Below are positions 22,801 through 36,011 of a stretch of 64,000 nucleotides of DNA, piece by piece. Source of the stretch: Phylloscopus collybita. Lineage: Eukaryota; Chordata; Aves; Passeriformes; Phylloscopidae. The stretch is taken from NCBI GenBank assembly GCA_027886175.1, contig JAJNNQ010000075.1:81323001-81387000 (forward strand), given 5' to 3'. How positions within the stretch are numbered: the first letter of the stretch is position 1; each line of letters starts with the position of its first letter. A model generated the notes under the pieces. It saw only the letters and a program-made list of their open reading frames with translations. It was not told where the DNA came from and did no database searches. The translations under genes and the position numbers were made by a program.

Positions 22801-25800
22801 GTCTTATTATGAATATGACAGCAATGTTTTAATAAGTGTTTTTGGTTTTGGTTTGTTGTTTTTTTTTTTTTTTAATTGAGAAAGTTCTATATTTTTTGCC
22901 ACTGAAGAGGTTCTCTAGAAGCCTATATACCCTAATTAAATGTCACAGAGAAGGGTAATCCATTCTGCCTCTGTTGGCACTGAAATGGTCTACCAATGCC
23001 ACAATATAATTTGCATCACTATCATTATTGCTTGTAAGCAAGTTCTGTGATCTTGAGATATAATTAATGTAGATGGAGTTGCATACACATAAAACAGGAT
23101 TAGCTCATTTCAAGATGTCTTTGATCCTACTCATTATTAAACCCCACACACCCAAATATAGGATAGAACAGGTTTTCAGGAACATTTACATAAAGGTCTG
23201 TAACTCTGTTGTACATTTCCCCCACAGCTTCCAGAAGACTAATGATCTTGTTTCTCACATTTTGAAATCGATGTTTGTGAGCAGATTATGCTAAAATTCT
23301 GGGCATTGCTTCACAAAGCCAATTAGAATAGTAAAATAAGATTACATACTCATTTTAGGTCACTGCAGTGATTTTTTCACCCATTTCAGCGTGTCACACA
23401 TCTGTGATACCTCTTAATCTATCCTTAGTGTAATCTTTTGACAGTTTGCTGCAAATGTTTCATTCTGACTCCTTTGTTGTCTGCTTTCACCCTCACTGGT
23501 TGCTCTGCTGCGACAGCAGTGACTACCAATCATATCTGATGTGGGTGAGAGTGGCTGAAATGTGTCTCAAGCCATTGCTAGGGAAGCCTTTGCATGTCCC
23601 TGAAAGTTTTTTTTTATTTTTCTTGAAAAGCATATGTTTTTATAATACTTTGATATTCCTGATGTTATGAAGCTCTTTTTGTTATGCTATAGAATGGAAA
23701 GAAGATATGTAGGTAAATGTACTTTACTTACAAATCAATATGCATACCCCATTGCTACAATACACACGTTCTTAATGAAAAATAACCAGGTGATGTTCCT
23801 AGGGTGACCTGGAGAGTTGAAAACATACAAAATGAAAAGGGTATGACCACACAGGCAGCTTTTGAGACCTGCTTTGCCCATTCATTTGTAGGTGTAATTC
23901 ACCTGAGGTGGGCTTCCTGGAAATGTAAATCTGGAATTACAGCAAAAGAGATGCTCATTAACACGAATAATAGTCACAAAAATCTCTGCCTGCCAGAGTA
24001 TTCTGACATTAACAGCATGCCCCACAGAGGCAGAAGGAGCATTTTTCATTGTTTCGGGCCGCAGTCTGCAGTGGTACTATGACTGTGTCTCATCTCATCT
24101 AGCACAGAGCCTCAAACCTGGGCTTAGGTGGACTTTAAAAATGTGACAGCCATTTGCTAGTCTGTTTGGAAAGAATATACCCTCTGCTATGGAACAATAC
24201 TTTATTTCCATAGGCATTTCTATTAACTTCTATTATAGTTGTTATCAAAGTTACCAAATACAAAACCTGTGCTACAGCTGTCACTTTATCCCTATTCTGG
24301 CCTGCAATTCATCAGAAGGATCTTTACACTCTCAGGTACAAAACCTTTGTTTGTTGTCTTAGTGCTCATATTGCAAAGTGCACAGGCTCCTCTGTGCCAG
24401 ACTAAACGGTCCTTGCTTGATAACTTGAGTGAGCATAAAACCACCAGGAGCACACAGCACTTGACAGATGCACGGAACAAACTGCTGGGTCTGACACAGT
24501 GTAGTTATCCAGCTTGCTGGCAGGAAGTGTTCCTTTGCAAATACAAGAGAACTGATCACAGCTCTGGTAGCGTGGGGGTCATTTCGTATTGTGGCACAGC
24601 CTTTTGTCACTTCTGGTGCTGATATCTGTGGTAAGAAATGCCACTGAGACAAGAGCAGTTATGCTAGAGCCAGTTGTTGCTGTTAGCTAATTAGATCCTC
24701 ATTCTGCCTGTTAAATTCCAGTGATGCTTCTGTTTGTTTTCATTAAATTAGATATTTTCTTCTGTACAGTATCCACTAAATTATGTAGAAATGCAATGTT
24801 TATGCACCCACAGAGGAGGATCAGAACACATCATCTGCTCTGAAGAAGCAGAAGGCAGCAAGGTGGATGAAACTGAATGATCCCTCCCTTTCCCACATGT
24901 CTACAGCCCTACAAAAACCACAGCAATGTCCCACATATAACAGGTCAATACATCTGTAGCCCTCAATATTCCCTGTATTCCAGAAGAGACTAAGATCCAT
25001 CAGTCACCAATTTATTCCTCTCCCATCCTACAGCCTGGCCATAAAATACAACTGACAGTAATACAATTTCTGCAGCCTTCTCTTGGCAAAATTATTTTAT
25101 TCTGGCTTTGATACAAGTTTAGGATTTAGTCTGTTTTACCATTATAACAGAGTTTTGAGAATGCCTATTGTATGTTAGATATTGTCTAATAAATTGTCTG
25201 AAAAACCAAAGAACTGAATCCATATTTAAAGCCTACAGCAAATTAGATTCAGAGAATTACACGCAAATAGTGTCATGTAGATTTCTAGTGGTATTATAAA
25301 ACAACTCTTATTTATTCAAATAATTACATTTTCTGGACACTGTGATTAATGTAGGTGATTTCAAGCTATGTGACTTTAATTTTCAACAAATAAAAAACCA
25401 AGGGAAAACCCAAAAACAATGCAATCAACAACTACCAATTAAGGACAGATTTTAAAACTGCATGAAAGAAAGAGAAAGTGAGAGAAAGTCCTTTGATTTC
25501 TTAGGATTATTCAACTTTAAAGTACCTTATGCTCAAAACCAACAAACTATTTTTCCTGTGAAAATGGAAAAGTTACTGGCCATTTTGGATCTATTTTACC
25601 TTGTCAGGAGGTACAATTTGATTACTGTCGTGCCCAAGTTTGAGTCAATAAGTGTCTACTGTCTAAAGACAGTAAAGTCTTTAGAAACAACAGTTACAAG
25701 GGGCCGCACTCAGTACTATTTTTTACTGACTAAGAACAACCCTGAAGAAGTTTCACAAAGAGAAAATTCTTGGGGACAATTTCAGTTGGTTTTCTTGTTG

Positions 25801-28800
25801 TTTTTTTTTTTAATTCTGCAAAATTCATTGTGAATTTTGGATTAATTACACCAGGAATTTCTAATCTAAGTAAAAGAAATGCAATAGAATTCATAGAAGC
25901 TTTAAGCAAGGAGTACTCTTACATCCATGTTTATTTGTTTGCGTAATGAAAAATGGGTTTTCCATGGAGAAACTGGCTGAAAAAAACCTAGCAATTGGTT
26001 TCTTACAGTGCCTGTGGAGTTTGATTATTCTCAAATAATTTCTCAAATTTATAATCAACAATACCTACTAAGAGAGAGGTTTTCAAATACATCTTCCTGC
26101 TTATATTTTTAAACCTTTTTTAAAGCAATTACCAGTTTGCATGAAAAATTAACATAAATTACAGTTACGGGTATTTTCAAATTACTCATTATTGTCTGCA
26201 GAGTGTGTTATATAATCAGTTTTAGTTATCTCATGTTTTCCTGTGTTTCTGCACTCTTTCTTCTATGGCTTTACCCTCTAAGTATATGACAGATGGATTT
26301 TCACCAAAACAAGACAAGAAGCAGCCATCAGAGACAGCTTGTCTTCAGCAAACTGCAAGAAAATCTGCTGCTGTAGGACTTAGAGATGCACAGCTGTTGT
26401 GACAGAAGAGCCACACTGCATCACATGACTGAGCTCTGAGGGTGAATCCTGCTGCTTGGCGTCTTCCTCTGTTATTAAAAAATGTCCACAGTGAGCGTAA
26501 ACATGATGCAAAGTGCCACCTGCTCTGGAAAACCCTCCTCAAGGTTGGGGTTGACCATGGCCACCTTAGAAAGAGTGCTTAGCACCATAACAATCTGCTT
26601 TGTACAGAGAGGCACTGCACACCTGTAAAGTATCACAGGGGAGGGTACAGCAACCCTTGAATATGTTCAAAGTCTTTCTCATAGCATCTCAGGTGCATGG
26701 TAGCTTCTGTTTTCCTGAGCAATACTGCTGGCTAGGTTACAAGAAGCAATAATAAAAGGGTTTGCACTTACTTTGTGATTTTATGCATTTTTTTTTTGTA
26801 TAATTTTGGACAGTATTTTTTCTCCAGTTTAATTTAAGAGAACAGTACCTATTCCACTGAAATCTGCTGAGACAAAGCAATTATGTGATGTGGAAGTTCT
26901 GCAAACCTGATCCATATATTTCTGATCCATAATTTGTGCTCTACATGTCTGAGCTAGTTTTCACGCTCCAAGATCTATTTTATTTGGCTCCTGGTTAACA
27001 CATTTAACAGGGATAACTGCAAGCTAGAAGTGCATGCATTTCAACTTCTTTCAAGTTTCATGAACATAAAAATAGGAATATGCCCAAAAGAGCTGTATAT
27101 ATCACTTTTATGTCACAACAGTGCTGTTTTCAAAGCAAATTTGCTTTTTAGTAAAATGTGAACATGATGATACAGAATTAGACTGCTGTAAATGCTTCAC
27201 AAATATATCGGGTCACCAGAAATAAACATGTCCACTTGTTTATACTTTGCTCAGCTGAATACAGGCTGCTCAGGTTTGGGTTTTTTTTACCCTGAAAAGT
27301 GGCTTATTTTCAGGTATTTCACCTCTGAGCCAAACCCAGGCAGGAAGGGAGGAGGTCTAGACAAGCCAAAGTTCTGAGATTTATCCCTCTCTAAAGGAGA
27401 TGATCAAGTGTAGAAGTACTTTGCACCTGGAAAGGGAAAGCATGCTGTAAGTTGGGCTTGGATACACGAAGTTGTGATGGCCTAAAGCTGCTGAAGGAGG
27501 TCAGCAAGGTGACTATGGGCAACTAGAAATAGATACCAGCTAAAAGAGTAACTGACTTGAGACAAATTAGCTTCAGAAACAGATCCTCTGGGTAATAAAT
27601 CAAGGCAAAACACCAGTCTTCATCAGTATGGGATGTCATATAGGAGTCCTAGAGGAAGTACTGGGAGCTCTGTGAACTCCAAAATTCTGCTGATGGCTTG
27701 ACAATTTGTCACTCCTGCAAACAAACCACTCCAGCTGAAGACACACTGTGACTGCCATCTCTTTTGAAATTAAAGGTGCTTTTCACTTCCAGTTTAAGAA
27801 AGACCTTGATAGATGTTATTACCAAAGCCCTGAAATAATAGCAATGCAAAACCTAGGGAAAATTCACAATCAACTCTTGATTTTTCCAAGATACTGGTTT
27901 CTTAACTTCATCTAAACGATTCTTGAAATTATAGCTGGAAATTTACAGATTTCCATAGTTATCCCAAATGTTAACCTGTTGCACTGATCAGCAAAGAGAT
28001 ATTTGGACTTAAGTTTACATAAATATTGCATTAAAATTATACATCTTTACATTTCACCAATAGAGGAAAGAACCTTTTAAAGCAATATATTGTTCATGCA
28101 CCAAAACTGCATTTAATAGTTTTCTGCTGTATTGTTTTGGTTCATTAACATTCATACTGTTGTCTGCCACCTCATTTGTTTCAGTGTTTGCTTTAAATTT
28201 GCCTTGCTGAAATAGTTTCACACTGTGCTTGCTCCTCTCATCTGTTCTTTCTATCTGACTAATGTTTTTACTGTATGTTTATATTTTATATATTTATGTA
28301 GATTCTGTGCTGACTTATGCTCATCTCTACACATAGTTATCATTTGGGGCAAAATCACACAGCCCAAATTCAATCTTGTGGGTGGTATTTCATAAGAATA
28401 AGTCAGGTGTTGTTTTGTCACAAGAACTGTATACTGATAATATGTAAATATCTTCCTTCTTCCCCAAAGTTTAATTGCTTAGTTCTAAACTTCCTATTCA
28501 GAGCTTGACCCAAAGCTTAAATTAAATTCATCCTCCACTGCAGTGTCTGTCAAAGGAGTCCTGGAGATTCAGGCCCTTGAGACACAAAGGTCTGATCTGC
28601 AAGAAATTTTTGGAGGCTTACACAAAGCAGAGTACTTGAGCTTGTCTAGCCCAAATGGAAGAGTAACTGGGCCTCACATTTTCAATCAGGAGGTGCTGTT
28701 TTACAATCTCCTGCAATGCCATAGATAACAACTTATGCTGCATATACGTGGAATATATGCTGATTTCTCTAGCAAAAGATGGTTACTTTGCACAGTTTAA

Positions 28801-29517
28801 AGGTACTAGGATGTTCTTACCACCTGCAGTGATACTCTTTCTTGCTCTTCATGGATCAAAGTGTTGTAAGAAAGGAAGAGGTAAGGCTTTCCTAACTTAT
28901 ATAAACATCTAGGTCCTGCCATTTGTTTACAGTTGGTTTGTGTTGTTTTGTAGGAAAAAAAGTAAAAGAGGAAAAGGCTTAGGTGATGAATATTCTCCAA
29001 GCTCATGGAAATCCCTCAGTAGCACTGACAGAGCATATTGGCTTCCTCACCCTTTGGCTACCTATTTGTGCAGTCAATGACAAGAAGGGTATTGATGACA
29101 ACAGAGTCTATGTAGAGATGTCAGATTATATCCCTTTAGCCCAGACTCTTAAGCAACATGAAGGAACTTAAATTTCCAGCCTTCAGAATAAGAGATTTTA
29201 TATCAACTGTGGAAAGCGAGCATTAAATCTTTCAGAGAGTCAGCCTTGATAGACCAAGTGCATTGAAAATTAAAAAAGTAGTCTGTCCATCTGCATCCCG
29301 CTGTTCTGAACTAATTCAAAGTAAAAGTATTGGATGAGAGTCTAAGTCTCCAGAAGGACATTTAAGATAGCTATCAGTTAGTACCAGTGTGGAAATCAGT
29401 CAAATGTTACTTCAGCCTAAGGGGGAGGAACAAACTAACATTATGAAACTTTGTGCAAATCAGTTGTTTCCAAACAAACTGAGCTCTGTCCTAGAATACT
29501 TTGAGCATAATAATTTC
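16800..29517. other. 12.7 kb of non-coding DNA without recognised genes
   Basis: Unique, AT-rich, CpG-poor DNA. Open frames reach at most 127 codons (24239-24622, plus) and 123 codons (25462-25833, plus); neither shows a known domain, and another frame overlaps the first on the minus strand. Short T runs occur near 18871-18883, 22221-22231 and 22859-22873. A pyrimidine tract at about 17311-17338 followed by AG looks like a splice acceptor but no open frame follows. I recognise no transposable element here. Confidence 0.55.
17587..17609 (+). repeat. 23-base A homopolymer
   Basis: A pure run of 23 A between AACAGT and TCAGC. No transcript-like sequence precedes it. Confidence 0.95.
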
Positions 29518-29537
29518 AGGACACTTCATAGTGTCCT
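29518..29537. repeat. Short perfect hairpin
   Basis: The arms AGGACACT and AGTGTCCT are exact reverse complements around a 4-base loop (TCAT). It sits at the edge of the GC-rich block that follows and could mark its boundary. Confidence 0.9.
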
Positions 29538-29658
29538 GCCCTCCCTTGCCCAGGCTTTCCCCTGAGCTCTGGCCCTCCTGCCTGCTGCTGAGGGGCTCAG
29601 CTGTGCCCTGTGCTGGGGCTGCTGCAGCTGTCAGGAACCAGCACCTGCTCTCAACACA
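29538..29658. other. Compact GC-rich block of unknown origin
   Basis: About 120 bases are strikingly rich in G and C, with repeated CTGC/GCTG words, while both flanks are AT-rich. It starts directly after the hairpin at 29518-29537 and ends close to where the old CR1 becomes recognisable. It has no CpG enrichment like a promoter island and no exon signals. It may be part of an inserted element, such as a fragment of a GC-rich LTR, that I cannot name. Confidence 0.4.
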
Positions 29659-29659
29659 G

Positions 29660-30745
29660 AGGCATGGAATAAGTTCTAAAACTGTGAGAGATATCAAGGA
29701 AACAGGTGATAGCCAACATGCATTTGTCAAGAATGTATCGCATCAAACAAATCTCATTTTGTTATATAATGGTTGCAAATAAAGGAGAGGAAGCGAGTGT
29801 CGTATGTTGTTATCATTTAGGCTTTTGACATAACCTTCTGTGACATCCCCAGAGCCAAGCTGGGAAAACATGGGAGACTTACTAGATAAAGCCTAGTTGA
29901 ACAGCTGTAGGAGAACCCTAGTTGGTAGGAAATTGACAAAATGCAAGGATATATCTGGCAGGGTGGAGAAGGGGGTCTGCCCTTATTCTGGTTCTGTGGA
30001 ACACTTTCACTTAAGAGCCAGGATGAGGTAATAGAGAGAATACCTGTTTCACTTACAGATACAAGTCTAGCAGGAGCAGTAAGCGTAGTAGAGACCAGAA
30101 TTATAATTCTAAATTATTATTCTAAACTTTAAAAATTATCTGAAAAATTTTAAACTAAGTGAGGGAATCACCACAGAAATGCAAGGTGGGGAAAAGCTAG
30201 CTGGGAATTGTTCCTTCCAATAATTATTCAGGGGTTGCAGGGGACCATGCTAGTCAAAAATTCCTTGCAGAACAAGAACCTTTCCTGCAAACAAAGTGCA
30301 GGTTGGTATAATTTTCTAGTATATGGAAATTTACCTAACCCTATAGTCCTTTCATTCAGTTCATCCAGTAAACTTGTCCTCTTTGGGGACTACACAGATA
30401 GGAAGAAGCAGATTCATCCAAAACAATCTAAAAGATCGAAACAACAACACAATAGAAAACATTACTGAGGATAGGCTGAAAGAATTGACACTGTGAGGCT
30501 AAAGAAAACAAATTGGGATGAGAAGATAAGCAGAAGAGAAGACATCAGAATAGGCTTCAACTGTGCAAAAGCCGAAAGCAAAGAGGAAAGGCATCAATTG
30601 CTTTTTACGTGTATTGCTGGCATAAGAGCTACAGAGCCTGAACAGCAACAAAGAAGATGTTTGTGAGCCACTGGAAGAACCAGTAGGAAAAATAAGGCCC
30701 TGGAATAGCATGCCTATGAGAGCTTAAGGAGCATCCATGACTGTA
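29660..30745 (+). mobile_element. Ancient CR1 LINE remnant with reverse-transcriptase traces, plus strand
   Basis: A very diverged copy of an old amniote-type CR1 can be followed in order. A stretch matching the segment before the palm begins near 29690. The GCTTTTGACA...GACAT block at 29820-29848 corresponds to the FD-x-V-x-HD region of the reverse transcriptase. GGGGTCTGCCCTTATTCTGG at about 29970-29990 corresponds to the PQGS region. A decayed FADD-box equivalent lies near 30050. From about 30465 the ORF2 C-terminal block (GAGGATAGGCTGAAAGAATT) and near 30695 the CTGGAATAGC...CCTA...GAG block follow. The middle, about 30190-30460, is poorly matched. Frames are broken throughout. It is far older than the three other CR1 copies here. 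Confidence 0.75.
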
Positions 30746-31201
30746 GCACTTTGTATACAACATACACAATCACTCACTGAAAGACATAGTTACGGCTGAA
30801 TTCAGTCTAAAATAAACAAATAGATCATATATGACCCTCTGGGCACTAGCTTTTTTTCATTTTTATTTTTTTTTATTAACATCAAGTAGGAGAAGATCAA
30901 ATATCTACTTTACTCCTTCTCTTCTTCTAACAAATAGACAGAAAAAGACCTGAAAGGGTCTGTTCTACCACTGAGTATGAAGTACCTTTTATCCAGTGTT
31001 CACACTACCAACCTGCAAAATGAACAAATATTAAAAAGTGCTTTCTGAGTTGAGTCAAAAGCATGTTGAATTACAGAGTCAGGAACTCAAAGAGCAGCAA
31101 ACATAATAACATATGAGAATCCTGATCCTACATTTTGGTCTACTTTCAAGAGCATGTCTTCTCTTTCAGCTTGATTTTTCCAAGAACTTGGTTCACCTAA
31201 A
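30746..31201. other. Non-coding DNA between two CR1 copies
   Basis: Unique AT-rich sequence with a T-rich patch at about 30851-30874. Nothing else is recognised. Confidence 0.6.
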
Positions 31202-31383
31202 CATCACAGAGTCACAAGATTCTCGCTGAGCTGGAAGGGACCCACAGGGATCATTGAGAGCAGGGCTGGGGCCCTGCACAGGACCATTCCCAGAAGTCAG
31301 ACCATGTGCCTGAGAGCACTGTCCAAATACTTCTTGAATTCAGGCTTGGTGCCGTGACCACTTCTCTGGGGAGCTTGTTCAAA
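31202..31383 (-). mobile_element. CR1 LINE 3' fragment, minus strand
   Basis: About 180 bases match the 3' end of an avian CR1 in reverse orientation. The decayed tail lies on the left (ATCACAGAGTCACAAGATTC), followed by GCTGGAAGGGACCCACAGGG, and then by the segment reading CCATGTGCCTGAGAGCA and GGGGAGCTTGTTC. The right edge is the 5' truncation. It holds only 3' untranslated and extreme ORF2 sequence, so it is inert. Confidence 0.88.
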
Positions 31384-34300
31384 ATAATAAAATACAAATC
31401 TTCTATGCCATTTTCTGCAATGAAATCCTTTCACAGTATGAAATGAAAGAAACAGATAATAGTGATAGCAGATTACTTAATCTAGGCCAGTTTTTTGCAT
31501 AGCTGGAAGCAAATCCTGACAAAATCCTCCTCCGAACTATTGGGGTAAGGCGGACTTTCCTCTGCTGAGCACAAGAAATATGAAGGGACATATAGAGTAA
31601 TTAATTGGAATCTCTAATTAAACAGCAGCAACTAAGAGATAACTTTGTGTCATCCAGAAACATTCTCAGGAAGTGATATTGTCTCAAATAAAAGTCCAGA
31701 TGTCGATTAATTGCAATTCAGACAACCTTGAAACTAAACAGAAAGTGACGTGGAAGTGTGAAGTTTCTGCAAAATATCCCTGTAGGATTAAAAGGGTAAA
31801 ATGTTTTGAATTAAGATAAGTAGGACAAGAACTTTGCCATCACATGTTTTCCCATTCAGGAGCTGACAGGACAAACCACAAGCAGTTGCCTTCAGCATTG
31901 CTTTATATTCAGGGTGTGAAACTAAAGAAAAGGAAGTGCAAAGAGAACATAGTTTAAATGGTGGAAATTATCTGAGCTGTCTGAGGTAATTCAATAAATA
32001 AGATAGAAAACTAGGAACGTTGGAGTAGGGGGCTGGGTATCAAAATGTATTTTCCTTTTTTTTTTTTTTTTTAAAGGAGCATTAAGGTAAAAGCTTTAAA
32101 GTTTCTTCTATGTTCAACATAATCAAGATCAGAGATATTGGATACTTTGTGTGAAGGCTTATGCTCAGAAACAGTATGTTCAAGCAAAAGAGTTGTCATC
32201 CCTAATTATATTATTGTTCCACGTAATTTGGTACCTTTTCTTCAAGACTCAGTAGTACCTCAAAATATGTCACAGCAAAGTATGAGGAGCACCATATAAG
32301 ATTACTTTGTCCTTAGGGAACATGTTTTACCAACCCCTGTTATTTAATAGGTGGTTTATGTCCTGAACCATGAGAGTTTATACCACACATAAATTACCTA
32401 TACAACCTAACATAACTGCTCTCCTTATTCACAGAAATGTTTATTTCTGATACTGTATCTTGTGGTAATGACTTAAATATGCCAGTTAGTCACTGTACTA
32501 AAGGAAAAATCATTATATTGGTTTTAAATTTGTTTCCTTCAAAATGCATTGAATGTCCTTTTGTTCCTCTCTAATACAATGACACAATACAATTTTAGCA
32601 TGTGCTAAAATTAGTTATTATTTTATGAATCTCATCAGAAATCTTTTCAATGTCATTTCACAAAACTCTTTCCTATGTTTCATGTGTGAAAACAAAAAAT
32701 CCTGGATTCCAGCTTTAAAAGGTATACTTTTAATTTGTATTCATGCTTCAGTATATATGAACCTTTGCTTCCAAAAAAATAGAGCCTGTGTTCCTCAAGC
32801 AAATTTGGATTCCTAGTTACTTGAAATTAGAAAAAAAAAAAAAACCCAGAAGTTGTATATTCTATTTTTCATATACCTAAAGTTGGCACACGGGTATAAA
32901 GATCATGTTGTAAATGTGGATATTTCATTCAGGTTAAATGAACTTGAAAAGGGAATTTGTTTTCATGACATGCATATTCATTTGGTCTTTCTAAAATTTG
33001 TTGAGTAACTCTGCTGTATTATATAGACTTAGAGGGTGAAGAGGGAAATGTGTGCTAGATTTACCTGTGTTTGCACCACTGGTAGCGTTCATGACAGACA
33101 AACAATGCAATAGAAATTTCAAAAAATGGACAAATGTTCAAAAAGAAATACAGGGAAAAGGAAACTAAGTCAGATGGGAGTTGTTTGGGTTGAGTATTGG
33201 GAAATTAAGGATGACCTGGATGTAACTAGCTATCTTGAAAAAAAAAAATGTTAGAAAGGTATGGGAACTGACAGTAAAGCTAACCATAAAAAGCAAACCC
33301 TGGGCAAACAACTACAATGGAGGTATTTTGTCACAGAGCTTAATCATTGGCAGCAGGACCAAAAACCACAGGGTAAATGCATCAAAAAAATTTGCAGGTT
33401 CTTATGAACCTCCAGGCTCCCTAGAGGTAGACATTAACCCTGGGACTTTTTGCATGTGCAATGCAAATTTTGATATCTCAATAGGAAAAGACAAGAGAGA
33501 TGGCATTATTATGGGATTTTCCCAATCACCATGCCTCAACCACACTAATAGGGGCAGAGCTGGGCTGGCACTCCGCAGTGCTGACTAGCAGCCTCTGCCT
33601 TCTGCCTTTAGGAGAATCATTAATGCCAGTGGTCAAGCCTTGCATTTTGTTGTCAGCCTAATGAAGAAATACTTTGGATTTGCCTCATTTTGGTTAGCTC
33701 AGAGTAAAAAAAAAATTGTAAAATATGCAGTGATGCATGACTCCTAGATGAACTTATTTTCAAATGTTTCTCATTCTTAAAATGCTATAATTAAATAGTA
33801 GTAAAATAACCCACATAGCCATCTGAGCAATTACTGATCAAATACACAGCAAAGAGTCACTTTGTCCTCACCCTTCACTAGAAAATCTGATTTAGAAAAC
33901 TTTTATCCAGCTGTTTGGAGTCACCTCCCCTGCATGCTGATGCAACAGTAGGTCAAATACTCCCTTCAGAAAATATTCAGCTGTTTCTAGTACAGTTACT
34001 TCAGACAAAAATGTATCATGAGGACCTGATTTTAGTTTGAACCATGCCCTTCTTCTGCAAGAGCAAAGGACGCTGAGACTGGACCTTAACTTTATTCACA
34101 CCAACTACATAGTCTGGTTACAAAATTTGATTAACATCAATAGGCCATAATGTCAATGGAAACCAGGCCCAGCAACGTAAGCCCTATATTTTGCTTAGTC
34201 CTTGATTTCAAATTCAAAAAAGAATCCAATGTTCTCTGTAAAAGCTGAACCAAAATGAAAATATTATTTAAAGAAGAGAAGCAGCTTTGCAGGCAAAGGC

Positions 34301-34384
34301 AATTGAACATGTGAAAATCAAGATTACTTGATCAAATGGTAAGCAGAAAAAAATCAAGTTATGCACTCTACTAAAACATTCTTT
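31384..34384. other. Non-coding DNA, no gene seen
   Basis: Unique AT-rich sequence with a 17-base T run at 32056-32072 and a 14-base A run at 32831-32844. The longest open frame, 33235-33588 (117 codons, plus), starts in an A-rich stretch and has no recognisable domain. No repeat family or exon is identified. Confidence 0.55.
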
Positions 34385-34800
34385 TAATAATAACAGAATA
34401 AATCCAAGCCTTCCAAGTTTCCCATGGGTTTTATTAAAGTGACATATTCAGCAGCTAGTTTCCCAGACCCAGGAAGAACCTAGTCAAGTGTTTTCCTTTG
34501 CCTTGCTTTTCAGTTGTAATGGATTGCTAATTGAAACAAGAGAAGTGTCTAAAAGGGGGTTGAAATTGTCAAGAGTTTTGTGATTTGATTATGGTTGACC
34601 AGATTATTCCATCTGAAGGTCAAGGAGGCCACTAAAACCTCAATTCACCAATTCACCACGTTTGGCACAAGACTAAGCCCATGATTATGTTCTACAGCTT
34701 CATTAATATGCAATTGTTAAAATTCTTTCCAAAGCTGGAGGCAGAAGGTCTTCATTCTTTCACAGCTGCTATAAAATATATCACGTGTCTCACTCTATTT
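34385..34800. promoter_or_regulatory. Possible conserved noncoding element
   Basis: A 400-base stretch free of simple repeats and long frames. It has several homeodomain- or POU-like words, such as GGATTGCTAATTG near 34521 and ATTAATATGCAAT near 34703, plus GATTGATTATGG-like and TGACC words around 34585-34600. The combination resembles vertebrate developmental enhancers. This is inference from texture only; no cross-species comparison was possible. Confidence 0.22.
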
Positions 34801-35808
34801 CCTATTGCAGCCCTGTAACCAAAAATGACCACCAAAATAGATAAGCTGTGGTACTGTTATCATACTGGTCAATGATTAGATTACCCAGAACAGTTTGCTA
34901 GACCTTTAACACCAACTTAGAGTTCAACACTGACAGGAGAAGAGATGATATCAGACATTAAAAAATATGTAAACAAAAAGCAGTGTGGATTGAAAATGAC
35001 ACCTCTCTCCGACTGCAGAAAAAATAGTCTTTACCACTTCAGTTATATTTAGAGGGAAGTTATGAACTGAGAACTGATTAGATAATCTAGTTCATGTCGA
35101 TTTGTGTCAGTTATGATTTGCATTTAAAGAATACCTTCAAAATACATGGTTTTACTCTGTGCTTCACATAAACACTTAAGAAATCAGTGAGGTCTGGTCT
35201 TCAAATCTTATGTAGCAATCAATATGTAAAAAAAAAAAAGACTATCAATTATGTTAAAACGAGTTTACATAACAAAATACATATAACTTCTCACTCTAGG
35301 TAACTGAGAGGTAAGAGGGACTTGAATATTACCCTTTGGTGACATGGAAATTTCTTCTGTTAAAAACATGGATTTAGAACAATTTAAGTTTTAATGCATT
35401 AGGAACCAATGTTCTCATTCAGTTAGGAACGATCCAGTTATTCTGTGTAACTTAACAAAAGCCATTAACCTGCTAAGTTTTCCGATTTTTCCCAGCTCTC
35501 ATTTACCATGTTTAAGACATTTTGTACATTATCACATCATCTATCATATAATATTACAGATAAATTTACACGACTTCTAAGGCATAAAGCTTCTGTGCTG
35601 CCAACAGCAGCAGTTGAAAGCCACTCCAAAAGCAGAAAAAATGTGCAAGGAAATCACTGAAAAGGGTAAGGATAGAGAAGCAGAGGAAAGAAGAAGAAAT
35701 GAGAACACAAGGGGCTTCAAGCAGTTTGCTTCTCCTTCATGAGATTAATCCATATGTTTCTTTCTGATTTACCATGTTTCCTTTTGTTAATAGATTGTGC
35801 GGCGGATT
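34801..35808. other. Non-coding DNA, nothing recognised
   Basis: Unique AT-rich sequence with a 12-base A run near 35228. No exon, repeat family or signal is visible. Confidence 0.6.
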
Positions 35809-35839
35809 GGGAGGGTTCTTGGGTTTTGGGGGCAGTGGG
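35809..35839 (+). other. Canonical G-quadruplex motif
   Basis: Five G runs of three or more occur with loops of 1, 5, 4 and 4 bases: G at 35809-35811, 35813-35815, 35821-35823, 35828-35832 and 35837-35839. This satisfies the G3+N1-7 rule on the plus strand. The G/T-rich tract that follows to about 35910 continues the bias. Folding in cells is untested. Confidence 0.85.
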
Positions 35840-35912
35840 TTCTTTTGGTTTGGTTTTGTTTGGGTTGTTTGTTTGTTTAGGGATTTTTGTTTGCTTGCTT
35901 TTTGTTTTTTTA
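35840..35912 (+). repeat. G/T-rich low-complexity tract
   Basis: Almost only G and T on this strand, with GTTT and GGTTTT units, running on from the G-quadruplex motif. The Leu/Phe/Val/Gly-rich frame across it is a product of composition. Confidence 0.85.
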
Positions 35913-36011
35913 ATCACTCTACATAATCCTTTTATTATTTTTTTTTATTGTTGCAGTGCAGGAAATGTCACTGTGTTATTTCACTGGTGGTCAGATAAAG
36001 TAGCAAAAGTT

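Noticed and set aside
27400..27560. Possible antique CR1 piece (TTTGCACCTGGAAAGGG)
   Set aside because: One short block resembles CR1 but the flanking sequence does not follow CR1 order.
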